Notes: generated by a model from the letters alone, not told the origin. A stretch of 64,000 bases of DNA from Nocardia suismassiliense (GCF_900269665.1 NZ_LT985361.1:5438163-5502162); one strand, 5' to 3'; shown: positions 33,445-42,598, numbered from the stretch's first letter. Program-made: numbers and translations.

Positions 33445-34902
33445 ATGCCGCCCGCTGCCAACCGTCGCCACTACCGCGGAAAACATCGCGCCAAGAAGTC
33501 ACCCACGAATGCCACACCCCGGCTATTCGCCGCCCTGGTCGCAGGCACCCTGATCGGGCCCGCCGCGCTCAGCCTGACCAGCACCGCCACCGCGGCAGCT
33601 CAGGCGCCCAACTTCGGCTTCCGAGCGAAGACCCAGGGCTACGACTCCGACGGCAGGGCAATCATCCACTACAACAACAAGATCAAAGACGCGGGCATCG
33701 AGAACGCCGTCAAACACCTGAACTCGACGCCGGGCCTGAACTTCGTGTTGAAGCCCGGAACCGGCAACGGCGCCATCGACATCAGCAATGAAACATTCCA
33801 GGGTGATGTGGCCGGCCTCGGCGGGTGGGACAACGGCCCATTCGTGAAACTCGACCCGAAGACGCGCAATTACGATCCGGCGGACCGCACCGAGGTGGCC
33901 GCACACGAACTACTCCACTCCATCGGCCTCGATCACAATGACAGCGGCTGTAGCATCATGGCCAGCTCGGTCAACCGGTGCAACAATGGCCCGACGCCGC
34001 TGAGCAAAAATGAGATCAATCAGCTGAACAGCATGTATAAGTCTGGGAAGCCCGGTAATTCGAGCGACCCGGCCAAACCCAACAAGCCGAACGATCAGAC
34101 AAAGCCGGGCGATAGCAGCAAACCGGGCGACAGCGGCAAGCCGGGTGGTCCGAACAATCAGCGGCCGAAGCCATCGCCGGGTCAGCCGGGGCAAGACGGC
34201 GGGGATGATCAGTCGAGCCAGCCCGGTGACGGATCCGATCCGTCCGGCGACGGCGACAACGCCTCCGACGGTGGGAACCCGTACGGCGACGACAGTAACC
34301 CCTACGGTGACGACAGCGGCGACGACAGTAACCCGTACGGCGATGACAGCGGCGACGGCAGCAACCCGTTCGGTGACGACAGCAACCCATTTGGTGACGA
34401 CAGCGGCGACGGCAGCAATCCATTCGGTGACGACAGCGGCGACAGCAGCAACCCGTACGGCGATGACAGCGGCGACGGCGGTGACCTGTTCGGTGACGGC
34501 GACGGTGGCGACGGATTCGACTGGTCCGACGACAGCTGGACCAATGATTCCTCCGACGGCGGCGATATGTTCAGCGACAGCGGCGACAGCGACATGTTCA
34601 GCAGCGACGGCGATAACGACATGTTCAGCAGCGACGGCGGCGATACATTCAGTACCGGCGGCGACATGTTCAGCGATGTCGGCGACATGTTCAGCGGTGG
34701 CGACAGCGGTGACATGTTCAACACCGGCGACCTGTTCAGCAGCGGCGGCGATCTGTTCAGCGGCGGCGGCGGTGACGACTTCGATTGGTTCGGCGGTGGT
34801 GGCCGGCGCAACCAGTCCGGCGGCGGAGATCTGTTCGGCGGCGGCGGATTCGGCGATCTCGCGAGCGTCGGCGGCGGATTCGACGGCGGCGGCCTCTTCT
34901 AG
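33445..34902 (+). CDS. Secreted metzincin protease with a long acidic repeat tail
   Basis: This 485-aa protein starts with a basic segment and a hydrophobic stretch (LFAALVAGTLIGPAALSLTSTATAAAQA), a likely signal peptide. The protease domain (about 50-195) resembles snapalysin-type small metalloproteases: HELLHSIGLDH gives zinc ligands His154, His158 and probably His164, and CSIMASS supplies the Met-turn. Streptomyces snapalysins normally have Asp as third ligand, so the third His is notable. Residues 200-485 are a Pro/Lys linker and then a disordered Asp/Gly/Ser-rich tail, with seven NP(Y/F)GDDS units followed by GDMFS-like units. The tail is probably extracellular and may bind calcium or the cell surface. 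Cognate substrate unknown. Confidence 0.8.
   Translation: MPPAANRRHYRGKHRAKKSPTNATPRLFAALVAGTLIGPAALSLTSTATAAAQAPNFGFRAKTQGYDSDGRAIIHYNNKIKDAGIENAVKHLNSTPGLNFVLKPGTGNGAIDISNETFQGDVAGLGGWDNGPFVKLDPKTRNYDPADRTEVAAHELLHSIGLDHNDSGCSIMASSVNRCNNGPTPLSKNEINQLNSMYKSGKPGNSSDPAKPNKPNDQTKPGDSSKPGDSGKPGGPNNQRPKPSPGQPGQDGGDDQSSQPGDGSDPSGDGDNASDGGNPYGDDSNPYGDDSGDDSNPYGDDSGDGSNPFGDDSNPFGDDSGDGSNPFGDDSGDSSNPYGDDSGDGGDLFGDGDGGDGFDWSDDSWTNDSSDGGDMFSDSGDSDMFSSDGDNDMFSSDGGDTFSTGGDMFSDVGDMFSGGDSGDMFNTGDLFSSGGDLFSGGGGDDFDWFGGGGRRNQSGGGDLFGGGGFGDLASVGGGFDGGGLF
34276..34770 (+). repeat. In-frame repeats coding the acidic tail
   Basis: Degenerate repeats coding NP(Y/F)GDDS(GDxS) seven times (to about 34500) are followed by several GDMFS-type units (about 34561-34770). 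Near-identical codons recur, so replication slippage probably changes copy number while keeping frame. Confidence 0.75.
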
Positions 34903-34928
34903 CCGGTTACCGCCCCAGGCACGCAGCT

Positions 34929-34963
34929 GGCCGGACTCCCTTGTACCGCAAGGGAGTCCGGCC
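34929..34963. terminator. Bidirectional terminator after the metalloprotease
   Basis: GGCCGGACTCCCTTG and CAAGGGAGTCCGGCC form a perfect 15-bp stem with a 5-base loop between the metalloprotease and the convergent permease gene. Confidence 0.85.
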
Positions 34964-34973
34964 CTACCGCCAC

Positions 34974-36917
34974 TCAGACCTCGACGGCGGGATGCAGGCG
35001 GTTGATCGTCCAGACCCGCTGCCGGCGCACCACGAGAGCGGTGCATGCGAGGGAGCCGAGCAAGAACGCGAGCAGAATCACGCAGTCCCGCAGCAGGTTA
35101 CCGGTGAGCCCACCGGAAATCGTGACCCGCAGCCCATCGACGAGGTAGGTCATCGGCAGGAACGGATGAATGATCCGGAACGGCGCAGGCGTTGTTTCGA
35201 TCGGATACAGACCGCCGCAAGAGGTCAGCTGCAAGATCAGCAGTACCAGCGAAAGTGCCTCGCCGACAACACCGAACGCGACGCGCAGGAAGTGGTCGAT
35301 CGCCACGAAAGCCGCCGCGGCGAGGATCATCAACCCCGCGGTCTGTATCGGACGCACTGGGTCGAGCCGAAGCCCCACCTGGACCACCCCGTAGAGAATG
35401 AGACCGCCCGCAACAGCGATCCCCGCCACCGGCAGCCACCCGGCGACCGCCACGGTCCACGGACTGACCCGGCTCGCCACCGCGCGTTGATTGAGCGGTT
35501 GGATGAACAGGTAAGCCAGCAATCCCAGCACCCACAGGGCGATCGCGAAGAAGAACGGCGTCAAACCACGCCCGTACAACCCGGCCGGGTTGAGATTGTG
35601 GCTGACGATCCCCACCGGCGAGCCGAGTACATCCGCTGCGGCCGCGGTCTGCTCGGGACTGGTATCCGGAATCTTCACCAACGCCGAGTCGACGGTGTCG
35701 GCGACTTTGGTTGCCCCGGAATGTAATTGGTCCGCGCCGGTCTGCAACGTGCGACTGCTCGCCTGCAAGGATGCGAGGCTGTTGGTGATCTGGATGGCGC
35801 CACCGGACACGGTCGAGGCGCCCGCGGTCAGGGCGTGCAACGGTGCCGCGGCGCCGCGCAGATTCTGCCGCACGATATCGACACTGCCCGCCAGCTGACC
35901 CGCCTGGTTGCTGGCCTGCGCCGCGGCATCGTGCGCCTGCCGCGCGGTGTCGGCGACGCTGCCCGCGGTCGATCCGACGGCCTGCACGTGGTCGAGCGCC
36001 TGTCGGAACGTGGGGTCGAGCAGTAGTTCGGGGTGCGCGACCGCCAGCTGGCGCAGGTCGGCGCTGCCCTGGTCGGCTTGCTGACGCACCAGATCGGCAC
36101 CGCCCCTGACGAGTTCGAGCGATTGCGCGGCGGCGCCGGTCGCGTTGGACAGTGCCCCGGCGGCCGTCGGCAGGGTCGCCGTGCCGGTATCGACGAGCTG
36201 GGTCACCGCGGTGTCGACCTCGTTGCTCGCCTGCGCGAGTCGCGCGACCCCGTCGGAGATCTGGGCCGTGCCCGCGGTCGACCCGTCCAGTCCGGCGGCC
36301 AGCGCGGCCGTGCCCTGCTGGGCGAGCACCGACGAGTCCACCAGCGCGTGCACGCCGGTTGCCGCGACCTTGAGCTGCTGTTTCACCAGCGTGAGGTCGC
36401 CGTAGATGGCTTTGGCGTAGGCCGCGTGGGCGGCGCTGTTCACTTGGTTCTGTAGCTCGGAGCGCGCCACGTCGGCGACCACGCCGACGATGAAATTGTT
36501 GGCGTCGTTGAGCGTGATGCCGAGGGTGGCCCGTTCCGGGATCGGTTTCTCGGCGCTGATCAGTTTCCGGCTGAAGTCCGGCGGGACGGTGATGGTGAAG
36601 TAGAAGCGCCCGTGCACGAGGCCGTCCTCGGCGGCGGGCCGATCGACGAAGTGCCACTGGAACTTCGGGGTGGCGCGCAACTGTTGCTCGAACTGTTTGC
36701 CCGCGTCGACCACCTGCCCGTTCGCGGTGACCGGGCGGTCTTCGATGACGACGGCGACCGGGATCTGATCGGTTTTACCGTAGGGATCCCAGTTCGACCA
36801 CAGATACAGCGAGCCGTACAGCAGCGGTATCAGCGCGAGCCCGATCGGCACCAGCTTGCGCAGCAGCGGACCGCGGAATCGCCGGAACTCGAGCAGCGCC
36901 AGCCGTAGTGCCTTCAC
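34974..36917 (-). CDS. YhgE/Pip-type ABC-2 membrane protein
   Basis: This 647-aa membrane protein has one N-terminal transmembrane helix (VPIGLALIPLLYGSLYLWSNW region), a long extracytoplasmic part rich in Ala/Gln heptad-like helices (about 190-420), and five to six C-terminal helices. The layout matches the YhgE/Pip family (phage-infection protein, type VII-associated exporters) of ABC-2 transporters. It is translated from GTG behind AGGAG, overlapping the ATPase gene by GTGA, so the two form one exporter. The cargo is unknown; related systems move lipids, small molecules or secretion substrates. Confidence 0.85.
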   Translation of the reverse strand: MKALRLALLEFRRFRGPLLRKLVPIGLALIPLLYGSLYLWSNWDPYGKTDQIPVAVVIEDRPVTANGQVVDAGKQFEQQLRATPKFQWHFVDRPAAEDGLVHGRFYFTITVPPDFSRKLISAEKPIPERATLGITLNDANNFIVGVVADVARSELQNQVNSAAHAAYAKAIYGDLTLVKQQLKVAATGVHALVDSSVLAQQGTAALAAGLDGSTAGTAQISDGVARLAQASNEVDTAVTQLVDTGTATLPTAAGALSNATGAAAQSLELVRGGADLVRQQADQGSADLRQLAVAHPELLLDPTFRQALDHVQAVGSTAGSVADTARQAHDAAAQASNQAGQLAGSVDIVRQNLRGAAAPLHALTAGASTVSGGAIQITNSLASLQASSRTLQTGADQLHSGATKVADTVDSALVKIPDTSPEQTAAAADVLGSPVGIVSHNLNPAGLYGRGLTPFFFAIALWVLGLLAYLFIQPLNQRAVASRVSPWTVAVAGWLPVAGIAVAGGLILYGVVQVGLRLDPVRPIQTAGLMILAAAAFVAIDHFLRVAFGVVGEALSLVLLILQLTSCGGLYPIETTPAPFRIIHPFLPMTYLVDGLRVTISGGLTGNLLRDCVILLAFLLGSLACTALVVRRQRVWTINRLHPAVEV

Positions 36918-37618
36918 GCGTTCTCCTGGAGGTCGGATCGGTCGGCGGCCCGCGCGTCCGCCGTGCGCGGTGGGGTCAGGGTGAGCACCGTGATGTCGTC
37001 GAACGGCGGCGGCGCGGTGGCGGCGGCGAGCACGGTGCAGCCGTGAACGGTCAACTCCCGCAAGCACTGCCAGACCCACCGCGTCTCGCTGCTGGTGCAG
37101 CCCGCGCCCACGTCGTCGACCACCACGGCGCCCGGTTGCTCAGCGGCCGCCAAGGCCACCGCGAGTACCAACGCTTCGCCGGGCGCCAGCTCCCCCACCA
37201 GGCGCTGTCCGGCGGGTGCGGAGGTTCCCATCGCGGCGAATGTCGTCGCCAACGCGGACTCGGTGAACCGTGGTCCGCCGATCAGTGTGCGCTCGGCGAT
37301 CACCTCCTCGACCCGCAGCCACGGATCGAGCACACAGCCCGGTTCGAGCCGCGCGATCGCCACCGAATCCTGGATCGCGCCGGGTTGTTCGTCGTAGCGG
37401 TGACCCCCGACGACGAGGCGACCGGTGACCAGCCGCATCCGCCCCGACAACGCCCACAGCAGCGACGTGCGGCCCGAGCCTGCCGACCCGACGATCACCG
37501 CCAACTGACCGGCCGCAACCTCCAGGTCGACGTTTTCGAACGCACACCCCGACGACCCGCGTGCAGCGAGATTGTCGGCCACGACCTCAACACCCACCCA
37601 TGTCACTCGACCGATCAT
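36914..37618 (-). CDS. ABC transporter ATPase with atypical Walker B
   Basis: This 234-aa nucleotide-binding protein pairs with the downstream YhgE/Pip permease. The Walker A loop is GSAGSGRTSL; the signature region reads LAPGEALVLAVALA in place of LSGGQ; Walker B is AVVVDDVG, with Asp where the catalytic Glu normally stands. Both departures suggest slow or altered ATP hydrolysis. The ATG at 37618 begins MIGRVTWVGV; an upstream in-frame extension is less likely. A similar weak ATPase with a YhgE-type permease is common in actinobacteria. Confidence 0.75.
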   Translation of the reverse strand: MIGRVTWVGVEVVADNLAARGSSGCAFENVDLEVAAGQLAVIVGSAGSGRTSLLWALSGRMRLVTGRLVVGGHRYDEQPGAIQDSVAIARLEPGCVLDPWLRVEEVIAERTLIGGPRFTESALATTFAAMGTSAPAGQRLVGELAPGEALVLAVALAAAEQPGAVVVDDVGAGCTSSETRWVWQCLRELTVHGCTVLAAATAPPPFDDITVLTLTPPRTADARAADRSDLQENA

Positions 37619-37795
37619 AGAGACCGTTCCGTATGCCGAGCGGCAACGCCGCACCCCTACGATTCATGCGCCAGCAATCTTGTACAGATGGGTTGGTGCG
37701 CTGGAGGTGACGGCTCGCCGAACATAATGTGAAACGGCAGCAACTGGGGAGCCACCGGCCTTGGTACCGCGTTGTTTTCCGCTATCGTGAATTTC

Positions 37796-38194
37796 GTGAC
37801 AGTGCGAGTCGAGGCACCACGCAGGCGTGGCATCGCCGTCGTGCTCGGGGCGGCCGCGCTGTTGCTCGCCCACGCACTGTTCATGTGTGTGCTGGGACTG
37901 CCCGGCGTTTCCGGGACGGCCGAGCCGGTGTCCACGCTCGTCGCCGCGGAGAAGTCGCTCGGCACGTCCACCCATGCGGATCCGGCTACCGAGGGCCACG
38001 AGCAGGGTTGTCTGGCCAGAACGCCACAGCGCGCGGCCGAGTATGAGGTCGGCACCACCACGACAGACCTCGATGGTGCTGACGCACAAGCGGATACGAG
38101 CCGGCGGCCACGATTCGCCGGCTGGGGGCCGTGGCGGATCGCCGCGCCGGACGGCCGTGGCATTTTGCGAGATCTCTGTATCGATCGGTGCTGA
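37796..38194 (+). CDS. Small single-span membrane protein of unknown function
   Basis: A protein of about 132 aa has one hydrophobic segment (GIAVVLGAAALLLAHALFMCVLG) after a basic N-terminus, and a polar C-terminal region. It may be a DUF6153-like actinobacterial protein, but this is a loose resemblance. Start codons at 37772 (TTG), 37796 (GTG) and 37802 (GTG) compete. It lies just upstream of the PLP enzyme and exporter genes, with about 100 bases between, and could belong with them. No enzymatic motif was seen. Confidence 0.5.
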   Translation: MTVRVEAPRRRGIAVVLGAAALLLAHALFMCVLGLPGVSGTAEPVSTLVAAEKSLGTSTHADPATEGHEQGCLARTPQRAAEYEVGTTTTDLDGADAQADTSRRPRFAGWGPWRIAAPDGRGILRDLCIDRC

Positions 38195-38294
38195 CGGGCA
38201 CCCGGTCGGCCGCCGGAAACGGCGGGCCGACGCGCGGGTTCGTCCGATACTCACCCGGCATCCGGGATGCCGATTCGATGCTAGGAGTTCACGC

Positions 38295-39407
38295 ATGTGC
38301 AGTGCCGTTGTCGATCGTGTCGTCTTGTCCGCCGATCATCTCCACGCTCAGGAACAGGCGCGCCGCCGCCCGGCGACGCTCGTCGGGGACACCCCGGTGC
38401 TCTGGATCGGGGAGCCTTTCGCCATGGCCGGGCAGGGTTTCTGGGCCAAACTCGAGGGCCATAATCCGGGCGGGATGAAGGACCGCCCCGCGCTGCACAT
38501 GGTCGAACGCGCGGTGGCGCGCGGCACGCTGCGGCCGGGCGCACGAATCATCGAATCTACCAGTGGCACACTCGGTTTGGGATTGGCGCTGGCCGGTATC
38601 GCGCATCGCCATCCGGTCACCCTGGTGACCGACCCCGGCATGGAGCCGATGCTGCGACGGATGCTGACCGCCTATGGCGCGACCGTCGACCTGGTCACCG
38701 AACCGTGCGCGATCGGCGGCTGGCAGCAGGCACGTCGCGATCGGGTGGCGCAGCTGCTGGCCACCTATCCGGGTTCCTGGTGCCCCGATCAGTACAACAA
38801 TCCGGACAATGTCGACGGCTACCAGTCGCTGGCACTGGAGCTGCTCACCCAGCTCGGGCACATCGACGTGCTGGTGTGCTCGGTCGGCACCGGCGGCCAC
38901 TCGGCCGGGGTGGCGCGGGTGCTGCGCCGCTTCCAGCCCGACCTTCGGCTGGTCGGGGTCGACACGATCGGGTCGACCATCTTCGGGCAGCCCGCCGCGG
39001 CGCGGCTGATGCGCGGGCTCGGCTCCAGCATTCATCCCGCGAACGTGGACTATCCGGCCTTCGCCGAGGTGCACTGGGTCGCTCCGCACGAAGCCGTTTG
39101 GGCGGCCAGAACATTGGCGTCCACACACTATTGCAGTGGCGGGTGGAGCGTCGGCGCGGTGGCGCTGGTCGCGGGGTGGCTGGCGCGCACCCAGCCGGCG
39201 GGTACCCGGATCGCCGCGGTGTTCCCGGATGGACCGCACCGCTACACCGACACCGTCTACAACGACGACTACTGCACCGAGCACGGATTCTTCGACCTGC
39301 CGGTGCCGACCGAACCCGACGTGGTCGGTGACCCGAGCGAGCAGGTGGTACGGCACTGGACCCGCTGCACCACGGTCGTCGCACCGGCCGCGGCGGTGCC
39401 GCGATGA
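38295..39407 (+). CDS. Cysteine-synthase-like PLP enzyme (fold type II)
   Basis: This 370-aa protein is a beta-family PLP enzyme. Lys62 in NPGGMKDRPAL is the expected Schiff-base lysine, STSGTLGLGLA matches the substrate-binding loop, and VGTGGHSAG binds the PLP phosphate. It is more distant from CysK/CysM than housekeeping copies, and resembles paralogues used in specialised metabolism, such as SbnA-type enzymes. Beta-replacement on O-acyl- or O-phospho-serine is the likely chemistry. The ATG follows AGGAG. It overlaps the MFS gene by ATGA, so product and export are probably linked. Confidence 0.85.
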   Translation: MCSAVVDRVVLSADHLHAQEQARRRPATLVGDTPVLWIGEPFAMAGQGFWAKLEGHNPGGMKDRPALHMVERAVARGTLRPGARIIESTSGTLGLGLALAGIAHRHPVTLVTDPGMEPMLRRMLTAYGATVDLVTEPCAIGGWQQARRDRVAQLLATYPGSWCPDQYNNPDNVDGYQSLALELLTQLGHIDVLVCSVGTGGHSAGVARVLRRFQPDLRLVGVDTIGSTIFGQPAAARLMRGLGSSIHPANVDYPAFAEVHWVAPHEAVWAARTLASTHYCSGGWSVGAVALVAGWLARTQPAGTRIAAVFPDGPHRYTDTVYNDDYCTEHGFFDLPVPTEPDVVGDPSEQVVRHWTRCTTVVAPAAAVPR

Positions 39408-40738
39408 GCGGGTTGTGGCGGCGCTGGGCCGCCTTCGATCGGCCGAGCCAGGTGCTGATGGTCAACCAGTTCGGCATCAATCTGGGCTTCTACATGCTGA
39501 TGCCCTACCTCGCCTCGCACCTGTCCAGTGGGCTCGGGATGGCTGCCTGGACAGTTGGTCTCGTGCTCGGCGTGCGAAACTTCACGCAGCAGGGCATGTT
39601 CCTGGTCGGCGGCACGTTGGCCGACCGATTCGGCTACAAGCCGCTCATCGTTGCCGGATGCGCCTTGCGCACAGCGAGTTTCGCGTTACTCGCACTAGCC
39701 GACACCTTGCCCGCCGTGCTGATCGCGGTAGCGGCAACTGGATTCGCGGGCGCGCTGTTCAATCCCGCCGTGCGCGCCTACCTGGCCGCCGACGCCGGCG
39801 ACGAACGCCGAGTAGCGGCCTTCGCCATGTTCAACATCTTCTATCAGGCGGGCATCCTCGCGGGCCCGCTGGTCGGATTGGCTTTGACGGCCTGGGATTT
39901 CCGCGCCACCGCCGGCGTGGCCGCGGTGGTATTCGCCGTCCTCACGGTGGTGCAGCTGCGCTGGTTGCCGACCACCCGCGACACCGACCGCACCGGCACG
40001 CGCGATTCGGTGCTCGCCAATTGGCGCTCGGTGGTGCGCAACCGGCCGTTCCTGTTGTTCTCCGTCGTCATGGTCGGCTGCTACGTGCTGTCCTTCCAGG
40101 TGTACCTCGCCCTGCCGCTGCAAGCCGGAATCGTCGTCGGCCCAGGCAGATCCGACACCGGGCTGATCGCCGCGATCTTCGCGGTCAGCAGCATCGTCGC
40201 CATCGCCGGACAACTGCCGATGACCAGATGGCTCGCCCGCCGCGGCGGCTCCGGCCGCGGCCTGGTGCTCGGCATGGCTCTCATGTCGACCGCCTTCATT
40301 CCCCTACTCCTCGCCCCGAACGCCACCATCCCCGGCGGCCTCCCGGTCGCCACCACCGCCCTACTCACCTGCGCCGCCCTCTTGGCCCTAGCCACCGCAG
40401 CCGTATTCCCCTGCGAGATGGACACCGTCGTCACCCTCGCCCGCAACCGCCTCGTCGCCACCCACTACGGCTTCTACAACACCATCGTCGGAATAGGCAT
40501 CCTCCTAGGCAACCTCACCACCGGCGCCATCTTCGACCACCTCACCAAATCCGGCCACCCATCACTGATCTGGGCAATCCTGACCCTCATCGGTGCCACC
40601 TGTGCCGCCGCCCTGTGGGCACTGAACCGCTCGGCTGTCAGCGGCGGAACTCCTCGATCGGGCGGAACTCCGCGTGCCGATCACCGACCTCGTGGCGGTA
40701 CCACGCCTCGCGTCGTCGGCACTGGATCCGGTCGGTGA
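39404..40738 (+). CDS. MFS transporter, probable exporter
   Basis: This 444-aa membrane protein has about 12 hydrophobic segments and the MFS loop-2 motif GTLADRFGYKPL. It is coupled by ATGA to the PLP enzyme gene, suggesting export of that enzyme's product or a related amino-acid compound. The last 35 residues are Gly/Thr/Arg-rich and lie in the 101-base overlap with the convergent DUF2236 gene, so the C-terminus is low-complexity. Drug export is the alternative. Confidence 0.85.
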   Translation: MSGLWRRWAAFDRPSQVLMVNQFGINLGFYMLMPYLASHLSSGLGMAAWTVGLVLGVRNFTQQGMFLVGGTLADRFGYKPLIVAGCALRTASFALLALADTLPAVLIAVAATGFAGALFNPAVRAYLAADAGDERRVAAFAMFNIFYQAGILAGPLVGLALTAWDFRATAGVAAVVFAVLTVVQLRWLPTTRDTDRTGTRDSVLANWRSVVRNRPFLLFSVVMVGCYVLSFQVYLALPLQAGIVVGPGRSDTGLIAAIFAVSSIVAIAGQLPMTRWLARRGGSGRGLVLGMALMSTAFIPLLLAPNATIPGGLPVATTALLTCAALLALATAAVFPCEMDTVVTLARNRLVATHYGFYNTIVGIGILLGNLTTGAIFDHLTKSGHPSLIWAILTLIGATCAAALWALNRSAVSGGTPRSGGTPRADHRPRGGTTPRVVGTGSGR

Positions 40739-41888
40739 GGTTGTCTACTCCGGGGAGCGTGCGGCGCAGGGTTTCCCAGGTGAAGATGAGGGGGGCCTGG
40801 GCTATTGGGTGGAGGATCCATGGGAAGCGGTGGGGCATTGCGTGGTTGGCGTAGGTGGTGGGGGGTAGCCAGACTGCGGTGTAGCCGATTTGGATGCGGT
40901 AGTTGAGTTCGTCGCGGAGGCGTTTGCGCCAGGGGGTGACGGGTTTCGGGGCGAAGGCGGGGAGGTAGGACTCCACGAGTTCGGCGCCGTCGGTGCCTGC
41001 GGTGTTGGCGCGTTTGACCATCGCGGCGAACATCAGCTGGGCGCCCTCCTTGAAATCGGTGGGGTACCAGTCGGGTTGGACGCCGAGGAGGTGTCCGACG
41101 TAGCGCCAGAAGTGCATGGTGGCTTCGATCTCGCGGATGGTGGTCTGGTAGCCCAGGCTCCAGAGCGCGAGGCCGGGCACCACGCTGCCTGCCATCAGGG
41201 TGAGGGTTGCGTCGCCGACGCTGATGGGTACGCCCCAGGCGTCGAGGTCCCATTCGGGGCGCTGCATCAGTTTGCGCCGGATGAACACGTGCATGATCCG
41301 TACTCGCATCGCGGTCTGGCGTCCTCGGGCGCCGGGTGCCAGGCCGCCCGCGTCGGAGACGTCGATCCAGAATCGCACGGTTTCGAGCTGTCGTTTGTGG
41401 GCGCGTTCGCCGGCGTAGCCGCCGGTGTAGGACAGGGGTTTGGCGATGGAGCTCTCCGAGTACATCTCCAGGGTGCTCGTCGTGGCAAAGCTAAAAACCG
41501 ATGTGCCCCAACGGCGGAAGACTCGGGCGCCGAGGTCCACCAGCTCCTGGTCCAGCCAGGGTGGTGCGGTGTCGAACTCCTCGAACAGGCGGACCAGCGA
41601 GCGAGGTGCGTCGGGCACCGAGCCGATGCCGTGGGTGAGGGCTTGATCGAGCATCGCCCGGCCTGCCTTGGGGCCGAGATCGCCCAGGTACACCTCGTCG
41701 ACGAAGGCCTCGGCGACGGGGTCGGCCTGATAGTAGGCGGCGGCGAAATTCCGGACCAGTTCGTCGTCCGGTTGGGGATCGAATCGTGCGACGCGTCGAA
41801 CCAGTCGGCGCATCCGCTGTACGCGCGGATCGGTGATGCGCGCCCAGTAGCGGAACTCGGCGGGGGCCCGTTCGGCGTCGATCGTCAT
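40638..41888 (-). CDS. DUF2236/MpaB-family oxygenase
   Basis: This 416-aa protein matches the oxygenase MpaB family (DUF2236), which includes the heme b rubber oxygenase Lcp and fungal MpaB. Family features visible are FRYWARITDPRVQRM, LGPKAGRAMLDQ, RVRIMHVFIRRKL and GVPISVGDATLTLMAGS. The heme ligand cannot be fixed by eye. The ATG at 41888 starts MTIDAERAP. It is divergent from a TetR regulator, with a TGAG-type operator between, so it is probably repressed by that protein. The substrate is unknown. Confidence 0.82.
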   Translation of the reverse strand: MTIDAERAPAEFRYWARITDPRVQRMRRLVRRVARFDPQPDDELVRNFAAAYYQADPVAEAFVDEVYLGDLGPKAGRAMLDQALTHGIGSVPDAPRSLVRLFEEFDTAPPWLDQELVDLGARVFRRWGTSVFSFATTSTLEMYSESSIAKPLSYTGGYAGERAHKRQLETVRFWIDVSDAGGLAPGARGRQTAMRVRIMHVFIRRKLMQRPEWDLDAWGVPISVGDATLTLMAGSVVPGLALWSLGYQTTIREIEATMHFWRYVGHLLGVQPDWYPTDFKEGAQLMFAAMVKRANTAGTDGAELVESYLPAFAPKPVTPWRKRLRDELNYRIQIGYTAVWLPPTTYANHAMPHRFPWILHPIAQAPLIFTWETLRRTLPGVDNLTDRIQCRRREAWYRHEVGDRHAEFRPIEEFRR

Positions 41889-41903
41889 GAATAGACTGTA
41901 AGT

Positions 41904-41917
41904 TGAGTAAATGCTCA
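41904..41917. promoter_or_regulatory. TetR-type operator between the DUF2236 and TetR genes
   Basis: TGAGTAAATGCTCA is an imperfect palindrome (five of the seven base-pair positions are symmetric) midway between two divergent starts. It resembles TGAGC-TTT-GCTCA at 45995-46007, next to a paralogous TetR gene. Confidence 0.55.
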
Positions 41918-41947
41918 CCTTCTACTCCAGTTTGTGACGGCCATTCG

Positions 41948-42580
41948 ATGACTCCGAGCGACCGCCCCGATCAGCGGAAACGTCCGCAGCAAGCCCGCTC
42001 CCGAGAAACCCGGGACCATATCGTGGCCAACGCTGCTCAGCTTTTTGCCGAACGCGGCATCGCCGAAACGTCGACCAATCACATCGCCGCCCGAGCAGGC
42101 ATCAGCATCGGCTCGCTCTACCGCTATTTCGCCGACAAGAACGCCATCCTCGACGTGCTGCGCGCCCAGCTGCTCACCGAGTTGGAGGAGCGTTTCGCCG
42201 AAACCGTGGTGACCGGAGTGACCGTCACGCCACGGGAAGCGGTGGCGAACAGCCTCACCGCGGTGCTGGACGTGGTGTGCGAGCGGGAGGGTCTGGTCCG
42301 GGCACTCGCCGCCGACGCCACCGCGCACGGCGTCGGCCTGCCCGATCTCGAACGCCGCCTACTGCTGCTCACCCGGGCATATCTGCTGCACCGACTCGGA
42401 CCGACACCACAGCAAGAACTCGACGTCAGAGCCTTCGTGATGGTCAATGCCGGGCTGGCGGCGTGCTTGCGCTTCGCACTCGGCCCGACGCCGGATCTGA
42501 ACCGCGATCTCCTGATCGCCGAAACCGCCGACATGATCGGCGACTGGCTCGACGCCGTCGTGCAACGGCAGAACGGCTGA
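41948..42580 (+). CDS. TetR-family regulator (copy 1)
   Basis: This 210-aa protein has a TetR N-terminal helix-turn-helix (HIVANAAQLFAERGIAETSTNHIAARAGISIGSLYRYFADKN) and an all-helical ligand domain. It closely resembles the TetR at 45342-45977 (shared RYFAD, FAERGIA-TSTN-IAA pattern and domain length), so the two are paralogues. Divergent from the DUF2236 oxygenase, with an operator-like site between, it most likely represses itself and that gene. The ligand is unknown. Confidence 0.9.
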   Translation: MTPSDRPDQRKRPQQARSRETRDHIVANAAQLFAERGIAETSTNHIAARAGISIGSLYRYFADKNAILDVLRAQLLTELEERFAETVVTGVTVTPREAVANSLTAVLDVVCEREGLVRALAADATAHGVGLPDLERRLLLLTRAYLLHRLGPTPQQELDVRAFVMVNAGLAACLRFALGPTPDLNRDLLIAETADMIGDWLDAVVQRQNG

Positions 42581-42598
42581 CTCGACCAGCTGCCGTTC
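42571..42598. terminator. Weak hairpin at the end of the TetR gene
   Basis: GAACGGC and GCCGTTC form a 7-bp stem spanning the stop codon. It is weak evidence for a terminator. Confidence 0.3.

Noticed and set aside
34276..34770. Acidic repeats considered as RTX calcium-binding repeats or a CRISPR array
   Set aside because: The repeats keep reading frame inside a gene and lack the GGxGxDxUx RTX signature; there are no equal spacers.
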